Assembly (NCBI GenBank): GCA_016789625.1
Contig: JAEUQS010000705.1
Coordinates: forward strand, 1-16,627
Origin: Acidobacteriota bacterium
GTDB lineage: Bacteria; Acidobacteriota; Thermoanaerobaculia; UBA5066
DNA length: 16,627 nt
Direction of reading: 5' to 3'
The translations under genes were made by a program, and so were the position numbers. The number at the start of each line of letters is the position of its first letter. The first letter of the stretch is position 1. The notes under the pieces are model-generated. The model worked only from the letters and a program-made list of their open reading frames with translations, did no database searches and was not told the origin of the DNA. Shown here in pieces: positions 8,170-15,213 of this stretch.

Positions 8170-9233
8170 GACTTCAGGGTCGCCTTCACGGCCTGCCCGT
8201 CGCGGACGCGCAGGAGGTTGCTCGTCACCACGCGGTCGCCGGCGGAAACCCCGGAGAGAATCTGGACGATCTCGGCGGTGCGCACGCCGACCTTCACCTC
8301 GACCTGCTTCGCCTTGCCGTCCTTCACCACGAAGACGCTCTGGCCCCGCACCGAGGGCACGATGGCGTGCGACGGCACCGAGAGCGTGCCCTTCTGGTCG
8401 GTCACGGGCAGCAAGACGTTGGCGAAGGCGCCGGGCATGAGCCCTTCGGTGCGGTTCACGACACCGCGCACGAGCACCGAGCGCGTGGATTCCTCCACCT
8501 CGGGCTCGACGGCCGAGACCGTGCCCGTGAACGTCTCGCCGCGGCCCTCGATGGAGAACGAGAACTCCTGCCCCGCGCGAATCGCGCTGCCGTGCCGCTC
8601 GGGCACGCGGAAGTCGATCTTGTAGCGCGAGAGATCCTGGAACGTGGCGAGGACGTCCTTGGGCTCGACCCAGGCGCCCTCGGACACGCGGCGGAGGCCG
8701 AGCGTGCCGTCGAACGGCGCGCGGATCTTCGTTTTCGCGAGCGTCACCTCGAGGACGCGGCGCTGCGCGCGGGCCTCGGCGAGCTGGGTCTCGATGCGGT
8801 CGAAGTCCTGCTGGGTGGTGAGCTGCTCGTCGCGCAGCTTCTTCTGACGGGCCAGCTCGCGCTCGGCCAGCGATTCGCGCACGCGGAGCTGCTCGAGCTG
8901 GGCCTCGAGGTCGGCCGAGTCGAGCTCGAAGAGCGGCTGACCCTTCTTCACGAACGTGCCTTCCCGCGCGTCGATCTTCACGAGGCGCCGCGAAAGCTCC
9001 GAGCGCACGTCGACCGATTCGTAGGCGCCGAGCGTGCCCACCGCGGGCACGCCGATGCCGAGCGGCGCGCTCGCGACCGCGACCACGTCCACCGGAAGGT
9101 CCTCGGGCGCCTTGGCAGCGGCGCCGCCTTTGGGCACCGAGGCAGAGGATTTTCCGCATCCCGAAAGGGTGAGGAGCAGCGACGAGGAGAGAGCGAGGGT
9201 CGCGAGGGATCGGGTGGAGGAGGAGAAAAGCAT
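8166..9233 (-). CDS. RND efflux periplasmic adaptor (membrane fusion protein), lipoprotein
   Basis: This 355-residue adaptor of the HlyD/AcrA type links the RND permease to an outer-membrane channel. The N-terminus (MLFSSSTRS plus a hydrophobic stretch) ends in the lipobox LSGC with Cys26, predicting a lipid-anchored periplasmic protein. The domains in order are: membrane-proximal strand at about 48-75; biotinyl-lipoyl half ending KKGQPLFELDS (96-106); alpha-helical hairpin at about 107-167, rich in Leu, Glu, Arg and Gln; second lipoyl half with TKIRAPFDGTLG (168-179); beta-barrel at about 205-285 including MPGAFANVLLP; and C-terminal domain with VPSHAIV (287-293). The start ATG 9233 is the only one giving a proper lipoprotein signal. 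The gene overlaps the permease start by 4 bases, and its 5' end faces the 145-residue gene across a 96-base divergent spacer. Confidence 0.95.
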   Translation of the reverse strand: MLFSSSTRSLATLALSSSLLLTLSGCGKSSASVPKGGAAAKAPEDLPVDVVAVASAPLGIGVPAVGTLGAYESVDVRSELSRRLVKIDAREGTFVKKGQPLFELDSADLEAQLEQLRVRESLAERELARQKKLRDEQLTTQQDFDRIETQLAEARAQRRVLEVTLAKTKIRAPFDGTLGLRRVSEGAWVEPKDVLATFQDLSRYKIDFRVPERHGSAIRAGQEFSFSIEGRGETFTGTVSAVEPEVEESTRSVLVRGVVNRTEGLMPGAFANVLLPVTDQKGTLSVPSHAIVPSVRGQSVFVVKDGKAKQVEVKVGVRTAEIVQILSGVSAGDRVVTSNLLRVRDGQAVKATLKS

Positions 9234-9320
9234 GCCGAAAAGGGCCCCCCGGAGGGATGGTACGCGCCCGGCGGGAAAATGGACGTCCCTCCATCCCCGT
9301 TGCCTGATACTCGGGGTCCC

Positions 9321-9326
9321 GGAGGG
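9321..9326 (+). promoter_or_regulatory. Ribosome binding site of the 145-residue gene
   Basis: GGAGGG lies 3 bases before ATG 9330 and is the strongest Shine-Dalgarno in the plus-strand cassette. It fixes this start although the frame is open far upstream. The same cccGGAGGG string also occurs at 9248-9256 in the same intergenic region, not serving any visible gene. I found no convincing promoter hexamers in 9234-9329. Confidence 0.6.
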
Positions 9327-9329
9327 TTC

Positions 9330-9767
9330 ATGCCCAAGGAAATTCCCGATCATCATGACGCAGAGCTGGTTTTTCGTGTGTATGAAATGCGCCGCGAGGA
9401 GGTCCTCAGGGCCTCGCGCGACACGCTCAACCAGAAGTTCTGGCCGAAAACCTACCAGGACGTCGCCGCGATGCTGAAGCCCGACAACCCCATGAACGCC
9501 GCCTGGCGACAGGTCACGACGTACTGGGAGATGGTCTACGGCACGGTGAGGCACGGCATCGTGCATGCCGAGTACTTCATGGAATCGAACGGCGAGGGGC
9601 TCTTCCTCTTCGCGAAGGTCCATCCGTTCCTGGCCGAGCTCCGGAACAACACGAGCCCGTTCGTCTTCCGGAACGCGGAATGGGTCGCGACGCACACGGC
9701 CACCGGCGAGCGGGTGTTCTGGGTGGCGACCGGCCGCATCAAAGCGCAGCAGGCCCCGAGGGTCTGA
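9330..9767 (+). CDS. Conserved hypothetical protein, DUF4760-like
   Basis: This 145-residue soluble protein has no signal peptide or membrane segment. It appears largely helical, with a charged N-terminus (PKEIPDHHDAELVFRVYEMRR), a middle stretch with Trp, Tyr and Phe (WRQVTTYWEMVYGTVRHGIV, 59-78) and a later part ELRNNTSPFVFRNAEWV (103-119). The pattern of a W-E helix, then G-x-V, then a Phe-rich helix, then LR and a closing F-x-N-x-E-W is reminiscent of DUF4760, but this is from memory and not certain. No catalytic motif is evident. It is the first gene of a five-gene co-directional run: its TGA is 4 bases before the GTG of the hydrolase-CHAT gene, so the two are almost certainly co-translated. 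A partner, inhibitor or sensor role for the CHAT protein is possible but unproven. Confidence 0.82.
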   Translation: MPKEIPDHHDAELVFRVYEMRREEVLRASRDTLNQKFWPKTYQDVAAMLKPDNPMNAAWRQVTTYWEMVYGTVRHGIVHAEYFMESNGEGLFLFAKVHPFLAELRNNTSPFVFRNAEWVATHTATGERVFWVATGRIKAQQAPRV

Positions 9768-9771
9768 GCCC

Positions 9772-12345
9772 GTGGCGACCGTGAGCTGGGAAGCCGGGGG
9801 CGGCTGGGCCGTCGCATCGGATGCCGCGGACGCGCTGCCCCGCGCGCTGCGCAGCCCGTCCGATCCGTTCGTGGCACGGCTCGCGGCCACTGGCGGCGTC
9901 GCGCTCGCGAGCACCGCCGTCTCGCGGACGACGGGCGGAACCGCAGCAGGCGCGGGTTTCGTCGCGGCAACGGTCGACGGCCCGGGGCCGCATGTTCTCC
10001 TCGCGCGTCTCGCGAGCGGCGCCATCGTGTTCGCGTGGCCCGAGACGAGGACCCGCGGAAGCCGCCTGCTGCTGAGGCTGGCCCCACCCGCGGAAGCGGC
10101 CGGATCGCGGGGTCCGATCCGGCTGTTCCTGCTGCGTCTCCTGGCTCCCGTCACCGGCGCGGCCGACGCGCTCCTGCCGGCGCTCGCGCGGAGCTACGAA
10201 TCGGCGCTCTTCCAGAAGCGCGGCCTCTCGCGCGGTCTCGTGCGCGTCACGCGGGAGGGGCTCCTGGGCGGCGGTCTCGGGCCGGCGACGGCCGCGGACG
10301 TGGAAGGCGAGGGCCCGGCGCTCCTCTTTCTCCACGGCACGTTCTCGCACACGGCGGCGGGCTTCCGGGAGCTCGTGGACGGCCCGTCTGGCGAGGCGCT
10401 CTGGAAGGCCCTCGAAACCCGATATCGGGATCGCATCTTCGGCTTCGAGCACGCGACGGTGGGGGAGACCCCGGAAGAGAATGCCCGCCTCCTGCGCGCG
10501 GCCCTGCCCCGGGGGGTCACCGTCGACTGCGTGTCGCACTCGCGCGGAGGCCTCGTCGCCCGCGCGCTGTTCGAGTCGCGCGACGCGGCCGTCTCCGCCG
10601 GAACCGTGCTCCTCGCCGCCTGCCCGAACGAGGGCACGGCGCTCGCGTCGCCGAAGCGCTTCAAGGAGCTCGTCACGCAGGTCGCGAACCTCGTGGACCT
10701 CTTTCCCTCGGGACCCATGGATCTCGGCGTCGACTTCGTGTCGAGCGCGCTCTCGTGGATCGTCGCGCGGGTGCGCGGGGCCGTGCCCGGCCTCGCGGCC
10801 ATGGAGCCCGGGTGCAAGGCGATCCGCGGTTTCGAGGCCGCGAAGAGGCCCGAGGGCGCCACGTACGCGGCCCTCGTGACGGCCTTCGCCCCGTCGCCGG
10901 CGCTCGCGGCGCGCCTGCTGGACATGGGGACCTCGCGGCTCTTCGGCACGGCGAACGACCTCGTCGTTCCCACCGACGGCGGCACGCGGCCGGGCACGGA
11001 GCCCGTCCCCGAGGAACGCGTCGGACGGTTCGGTCCGTTCGGCAACCTGCCGGGGCGTGGCGTCCACCACCTCAACCTCTTCGACAGTGCTGCCGCGCGA
11101 GCCTTCGTCGCGGGCGCCCTGCTGGGTTCGCCGGCCGCCCGCCGGGCGCGGGCCGCCCGCGCTGCCGTCCCGGGCCCGGCGAAGCCCGTCGCCCGCGCCC
11201 GAGCCGGCGCGGCGAGCCCGGGCGCTGCAGGACGCTCCCTCGAGCTCGTGCTCCTGCCGCCCGGCGCGCCGGGCGCGCCGGCGCCGCTCCTGGGTCTCGC
11301 CGAGGGCGCGCGCGTGGCCGAGAAGCTCACCACCAAGGGTGGCCTCGCGGGCGAGACGATGCGCCGGATCATCGCGATGCACGAACGCATCGGGCGCACG
11401 CTCACGGGCCGCTCGACGCATCCGCTGCCCGGGGCCGACGAGCTGGTCGCTTACGGAACGCTCCTCTTCGAGGCGCTCCTGCCGGGCGATCTGCGGCGCC
11501 TCTACGACGTGGCCCGCGCCCGCGCCGGAGCGGGCCTCCTGGATTTCACGTTCACGTCGCTCGTGCCCTGGGTGGCCGACAAGCCCTGGGAGCTGGCCTA
11601 CGACCCTTCGCGCAAGGCGTTTCTCGCGCTCGAGGACGTGAGCCTCTCGCGGGGCGTCTTCACCCCGGTGCCGCCGGCCCATTCGGCGCCCGGCCGGGGT
11701 CCCCTCCGCATCCTCGTCGCCGCGGCTCAGCCCGCGGGGCTCGCGGCGCTCTCCACAGACGAGGAGCTGGCCCGCATCGAGGAGGCCTTCGAGCCCCTGG
11801 TGAAGGCCCGGCTCGCGTCGATCGTGCTGCTGCCCCACGCCACGGCCGACGGCCTCGCCGACGCGCTCTCCGCCCACACGTTCGACGTCGTCCACGTGGC
11901 CGGGCACGGCGAGTTCGACGAGGCCACGCAGATCGGCTATCTGCTGCTCGAGGACGCGCGCGGCCGCGCGCACCGCGTGGACTACCAGACGCTCCGCCAG
12001 CTCCTCTCGCGGCGCTCTCTCGCGCTCGTGTTCCTGAACGCGTGCGAAACGGCCCGCGGCTCGCGCGTGGACTTTCACCGCGGCCTCGCGCCCGCCCTCG
12101 TCGCGGGGGGCGTGCCGGCCGTGGTGGCGAACCAGTACCCGGTGATGGACCTGGCCGCGACCCGCTTCGCGGCCGTGCTCTACCGCATGCTCGCCTCGGG
12201 CCGCACGCTCGGCGAGGCCATGCGCGAGGCCCGCGTCGCGATCGCCGCGGCCTCGACCGCGACGCCCCTCGACTGGGCCGTGCCGGTGCTCTTCGCTCGC
12301 GACGCACACGCGCGTCTCCGCGCCTCGAAGAGACCTGCGCGTTGA
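9772..12345 (+). CDS. Alpha/beta-hydrolase (DUF7379-like) fused to a C-terminal CHAT caspase-like protease domain
   Basis: This 857-residue protein has two enzymatic parts and no signal peptide. Residues 1-180 are poorly defined, with an amphipathic or hydrophobic stretch at about 112-143. Residues 184-450 are an alpha/beta-hydrolase: the HGTF oxyanion-hole motif (188-191), the nucleophile elbow SHSRGG with Ser257, NDLVVP with the probable acid Asp396, and VHH with His432/433. This pattern matches the lipase-like hydrolases I recall as DUF7379. An Ala/Arg/Pro linker follows (453-488). A CHAT domain, of caspase/separase-related clan CD peptidases, occupies roughly 500-857. Its N-terminal half has WVADKPWELAYDP, and its catalytic residues are His712 in HVAGHGEFD and Cys758 in FLNACETARG. 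GTG 9772, 4 bases after the previous stop with GAGGG upstream, is the chosen start; GTG 9781 is possible. CHAT domains process proteins in several bacterial immune or regulatory systems; here the protease may control the hydrolase or a partner. Confidence 0.9.
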   Translation: MATVSWEAGGGWAVASDAADALPRALRSPSDPFVARLAATGGVALASTAVSRTTGGTAAGAGFVAATVDGPGPHVLLARLASGAIVFAWPETRTRGSRLLLRLAPPAEAAGSRGPIRLFLLRLLAPVTGAADALLPALARSYESALFQKRGLSRGLVRVTREGLLGGGLGPATAADVEGEGPALLFLHGTFSHTAAGFRELVDGPSGEALWKALETRYRDRIFGFEHATVGETPEENARLLRAALPRGVTVDCVSHSRGGLVARALFESRDAAVSAGTVLLAACPNEGTALASPKRFKELVTQVANLVDLFPSGPMDLGVDFVSSALSWIVARVRGAVPGLAAMEPGCKAIRGFEAAKRPEGATYAALVTAFAPSPALAARLLDMGTSRLFGTANDLVVPTDGGTRPGTEPVPEERVGRFGPFGNLPGRGVHHLNLFDSAAARAFVAGALLGSPAARRARAARAAVPGPAKPVARARAGAASPGAAGRSLELVLLPPGAPGAPAPLLGLAEGARVAEKLTTKGGLAGETMRRIIAMHERIGRTLTGRSTHPLPGADELVAYGTLLFEALLPGDLRRLYDVARARAGAGLLDFTFTSLVPWVADKPWELAYDPSRKAFLALEDVSLSRGVFTPVPPAHSAPGRGPLRILVAAAQPAGLAALSTDEELARIEEAFEPLVKARLASIVLLPHATADGLADALSAHTFDVVHVAGHGEFDEATQIGYLLLEDARGRAHRVDYQTLRQLLSRRSLALVFLNACETARGSRVDFHRGLAPALVAGGVPAVVANQYPVMDLAATRFAAVLYRMLASGRTLGEAMREARVAIAAASTATPLDWAVPVLFARDAHARLRASKRPAR

Positions 12346-13709
12346 GACCGATCCGAAGGCGGACGTTCCTCGCGGGTGTCTCGGCCTCGGTCGCGGCGCT
12401 GGCCGGCCGGGATCTCCTGGGAGAGCGGCCGCTGATCGCCTCGGGCCCGATGCTCGGCCCCGCGGGTCCGCGCGAGGTCGTCGTCTGGCTGCAGACGGCG
12501 TGGCCCGAGACGCTGCAGCTCCGCTTCGCGCCGGTGGGGCAGCCGGAACGCGCACGGCTCACGGAGCAGGTGATGTCGAAGAGGGAGAACGACGGCATCG
12601 TCGTCTTCCGCATTCCGAACCTCGCGGCCGGCACGCGCTATCTCTACGAGATCTTCGCCAGCGGCCGGAGCATTTCGAGCCCGCTCGGTCCCCTGTCGTT
12701 CTCGACGACGCCCGAGCCGGGCACCGTTCACGATCTCGTGCTCCTCACGGGCTCCTGCTTCTACGAGAGGGACACGGCCGAGCCCAACTACGAGATCAAC
12801 GCGGGTCCGCCCGAGATCTTCCTGCGCATGGCCGAGCAGAAGGCCGACTTCATGATCTGGCTGGGCGACAACCTGTACCTCAGGGAGTCGGACCTCTCGG
12901 CGCCCTCCGCGCTCGCGGCGCGTTACCGCAGGGTGCGCGCCACGCCCGAGCTGCAGCCGTTTCTCGCGGGCACGCGCCAGGTGGCCACCTGGGACGATCA
13001 CGACTTCGGGGCGAACGACGACGGCTTCGCGTACCCGCTCTCGAACGTCACGCGGCAGCTCTTCATGCGCTACTGGCCGCCCGTCGCGACGTACGGCATC
13101 GCGGGCACCGCCGGGGTGTTCCAGACGCTGAAGGCCGCGGACGTGGAGGTGTTCCTCGTGGACGACCGCACGTACCGCTCGTCGCGCGTGGTGCCCGAAG
13201 GGCCCGGCAAGACGTACCTCGGCGCGGCCCAGCTCGCCTGGCTGCGCGGCGAGCTCGAGAGGTCCACGGCCACGTTCAAGATCATCGCGTCCGGCAGCCA
13301 GGTGCTCACGGGTGTCGCGCACCGGTTCGAGCGCTGGTCGGCCTACGCCACCGAGCTGGCCGAGCTGTTCGCGTTCCTGAAGGAAAAGCGCATCGGCGGC
13401 GTGGTGTTCCTCTCGGGCGACCGCCACTGGACGGAGGTCAACCGCGTGATCGTGCCCGGGCTGTATCCGGTGCACGACTTCACCTGCTCGCCCCTCACGG
13501 CCAAGGTGCGCGAGAGCGACCAGTCCGACCCCGAGCGCAGGAACCCCGAGCGCGTTCCGGGCACGCTGCTCCGGGAGCGCAACTTCGGGGCCTTGCGCTT
13601 CGAAGGAAAGAAGGGCGATCGCCGGCTCGCGCTCGAGGCCTGGGACGGAAAGGGCGTCCGCCGTTTCCGCCACGTGATCGCCGAGCGCGATCTGCGCGTT
13701 CCTTCCTGA
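12342..13709 (+). CDS. PhoD-like alkaline phosphatase/phosphodiesterase, Tat-exported, TTG start
   Basis: This 455-residue metallophosphatase is of the PhoD type, whose members release phosphate from phosphomonoesters or phosphodiesters outside the cytoplasm, using iron and calcium in the characterised Bacillus enzyme. The N-terminus RPIRRRTFLAGVSASVAAL is a twin-arginine signal. An Ig/fibronectin-like N-terminal domain (about 40-125) precedes the catalytic domain. Catalytic motifs are GSC with Cys139, WLGDNLY (Asp176), the hallmark WDDHDFGAND (217-226), and SGDRHW (Asp360, His362). The start is TTG 12342, overlapping the preceding TGA as TTGA; it is the only nearby start that keeps the complete Tat signal, and it implies translational coupling with the hydrolase-CHAT gene. 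A downstream ATG would remove the export signal. The substrate is unknown. Despite genetic coupling, this enzyme acts outside the cytoplasm, whereas its upstream neighbour has no export signal. Confidence 0.93.
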   Translation: MRPIRRRTFLAGVSASVAALAGRDLLGERPLIASGPMLGPAGPREVVVWLQTAWPETLQLRFAPVGQPERARLTEQVMSKRENDGIVVFRIPNLAAGTRYLYEIFASGRSISSPLGPLSFSTTPEPGTVHDLVLLTGSCFYERDTAEPNYEINAGPPEIFLRMAEQKADFMIWLGDNLYLRESDLSAPSALAARYRRVRATPELQPFLAGTRQVATWDDHDFGANDDGFAYPLSNVTRQLFMRYWPPVATYGIAGTAGVFQTLKAADVEVFLVDDRTYRSSRVVPEGPGKTYLGAAQLAWLRGELERSTATFKIIASGSQVLTGVAHRFERWSAYATELAELFAFLKEKRIGGVVFLSGDRHWTEVNRVIVPGLYPVHDFTCSPLTAKVRESDQSDPERRNPERVPGTLLRERNFGALRFEGKKGDRRLALEAWDGKGVRRFRHVIAERDLRVPS

Positions 13710-13725
13710 GGGCGGTGCGGCCGCT

Positions 13726-14850
13726 GTGACCGTCTCGCGGAGGGCCCGGAACGTGATCGCGGTCGCGAGCGCCGCGCTGGGGCTCGTCGTCGCCGAGGGC
13801 GCGCTCCGCGTCGTCGAGAGGGGCGAAGCAGCGGCCAATCCCGGCGTCACGTTTCTCGCGTGCGACGCGGAGCTGGGCTGGAGCGGAGTTCCGCACGACG
13901 CGTTCGATGTCGACATGCCGGTCGGAAGGCACCGCATCACGCGGAACTCCCTCGGCATGAACGACGTCGAGCACGGTCCGAAGCAGCCCGGGCGGAAGCG
14001 CATCCTGTTCCTGGGCGACTCCTTCGTCGAGGCGCTCCAGATCCCGCTCGAGAAGGCGCACCACAGGCTGGCCGAGCGGCTCCTTGCCGAACGGAATCCG
14101 GAGGTCGAGGTCGTGGCGGCGGGAATCGGGGGGTGGAGCCTCGCGCAGGAGCTCCTGTTCTTCGAGCGCGAGAGAGTGCGCCTGGAACCCGATATCGTCG
14201 TGGCGTACTGGTTTCCCGGCAACGATCTGTCGGACGTGCTGCCCGCTCGCCGGTATCAGACCTGCCGCGGGCGGAACTGCTTCGCGCCGTACTTCCCCCT
14301 GCAGGCCGGCGCGCTGGAGGAAACGCCTTGGGTGTCGGCGCCCGTGGCGCCTCTCGGGATCGGCGGAGACCGCGTCGGCCGGAAGCTCCAGGCCCGCGTG
14401 CTCTCCGCGACCTACCGGGTCTCCGCGCTGTGGAGAAGGCTGTCGCCGCTCGTCCCGCCGCGCTACGCCGGACTCGGGCTGAACGAGCCCTCGCTCTACG
14501 CCGAAGCCCCCTCGCCTGCCGAGGACGTGGCCTGGTCCCTCACGGAGGCGCTGTTCGACCGCCTCCGCGCGAGCGCCTCGCCCGCGCGCCTCGTGGTGAT
14601 CCTGGTGCCGCAGCGCTCCTCCGTCGAGCGGCGGCTCGCTGGCGTCTCGACGCCGCGGCACCCGGCTCGGGGCCTCGTCCAGCGCCTGGAGGCACGGGGC
14701 ATTCCCTATCTGGACCTCGAGCCCGAGTTCACGGAGCACCTCGCGGCGGGGGGCGACGCGCCCTACTGGCCCGACTCGCACTGGACCGAGACCGGGAACC
14801 GCCTGGCAGCGGAAGCCGAAGCCCGTTTCCTCGCGCCCTTCCTGGAGTAG
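13726..14850 (+). CDS. SGNH/GDSL-family hydrolase with N-terminal membrane anchor
   Basis: This 374-residue protein starts with a basic segment (VTVSRRARN) and a hydrophobic stretch (about 10-25) that should anchor or export it. The SGNH fold is recognised from block I LFLGDSFVEA with nucleophile Ser99, a block II Gly in AAGIGGWSLAQE, block III FPGNDLSD with its Asn, and block V YWPDSHWTETGN with Asp350 and His352. The spacing Asp-x-His followed by Trp-Thr resembles AlgX/AlgJ-type and other acyl-handling SGNH proteins that add or remove acetyl groups on surface polysaccharides. Enzymatic direction, esterase or acyltransferase, cannot be read from sequence. The start is GTG 13726, with GAGGGCGG about 12 bases upstream. 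It follows the phosphatase by 16 bases and precedes the next gene by 9, in an operon-like arrangement. Confidence 0.9.
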   Translation: MTVSRRARNVIAVASAALGLVVAEGALRVVERGEAAANPGVTFLACDAELGWSGVPHDAFDVDMPVGRHRITRNSLGMNDVEHGPKQPGRKRILFLGDSFVEALQIPLEKAHHRLAERLLAERNPEVEVVAAGIGGWSLAQELLFFERERVRLEPDIVVAYWFPGNDLSDVLPARRYQTCRGRNCFAPYFPLQAGALEETPWVSAPVAPLGIGGDRVGRKLQARVLSATYRVSALWRRLSPLVPPRYAGLGLNEPSLYAEAPSPAEDVAWSLTEALFDRLRASASPARLVVILVPQRSSVERRLAGVSTPRHPARGLVQRLEARGIPYLDLEPEFTEHLAAGGDAPYWPDSHWTETGNRLAAEAEARFLAPFLE

Positions 14851-14859
14851 ATTCGCGGG

Positions 14860-15213
14860 ATGAACGTCCTCACGCGCGTCCGGAAGATCTGCCTCGCGCT
14901 GCCCGAGGCCCACGAGAAGATCGCCTGGGGCGCGCCCACGTTCCGCGTGAAGGACAAGCTCTACGCCATGTACGCCGACGACCACCACGGCGTGGGCTTC
15001 GCGGGCCTGTGGTGCAAGGCGCCCGAGGGCCTGCAGGAGTCCCTCGTGGAGGGGGATCCCGACCGCTACTACGTGCCGCCGTACGTGGGGAAGAGCGGCT
15101 GGGTGGGCATCCGCCTCGACGCGAAGACCGACTGGAAGGCCGTCGAGGGTCTCGTGCGCCAGGGCTGGCTCCTGACGGCCCCCAAGCGGCTCCGCTCTCT
15201 CGTCGAGGGTTAG
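14860..15213 (+). CDS. MmcQ/YjbR family protein
   Basis: This 117-residue protein covers a complete MmcQ/YjbR (DUF419) domain with a CyaY-like fold. Recognisable parts are the first helix ending CLALPEAHEKIAWG (11-24), the strand pair PTFRVKDKLYAMY (26-38), LWCKAPEG (50-57), the segment DRYYVPPYVGKSGWVGIRLD (68-87) and the final helix with W-x-x-V-x-x-L-x-x-x-G-W (92-103). The family is often called DNA-binding, but its biochemical role is not firmly established and it is scattered across genomes as a single gene. The start ATG 14860 has only a weak GCGGG upstream. It is last in the co-directional run, and its TAG overlaps the TAA of the convergent gene, giving a 4-base 3' overlap (15210-15213). 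Confidence 0.93.
   Translation: MNVLTRVRKICLALPEAHEKIAWGAPTFRVKDKLYAMYADDHHGVGFAGLWCKAPEGLQESLVEGDPDRYYVPPYVGKSGWVGIRLDAKTDWKAVEGLVRQGWLLTAPKRLRSLVEG

Noticed and set aside
5632..8625. A 997-codon open frame on the plus strand opposite the RND permease
   Set aside because: It is antisense to an unmistakable permease, is rich in Arg/His/Glu/Gly low-complexity sequence, and has no family motifs. This is a usual by-product of codon bias in G+C-rich DNA.
9257..9307. A 16-codon frame (ATG just after GGAGGG, ending TGA) that could be a leader peptide
   Set aside because: The purine-rich stretch abuts the ATG with no spacer, and the peptide shows no regulatory codon pattern or attenuator hairpin.
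10035..12341. Long open frame upstream of and continuous with the phosphatase gene, which could suggest a giant fusion protein
   Set aside because: The upstream part is Arg/Pro/Ala-rich shadow sequence of the hydrolase-CHAT gene in another frame. The Tat signal at 12342 marks the true N-terminus.
9330..12345. Interpreting the small protein plus CHAT pair as a CHAT-gasdermin or type III-E CRISPR system
   Set aside because: The 145-residue protein lacks a gasdermin-like hydrophobic C-terminal region, there are no TPR repeats in the CHAT protein, and no cas genes or repeat arrays are in the window.
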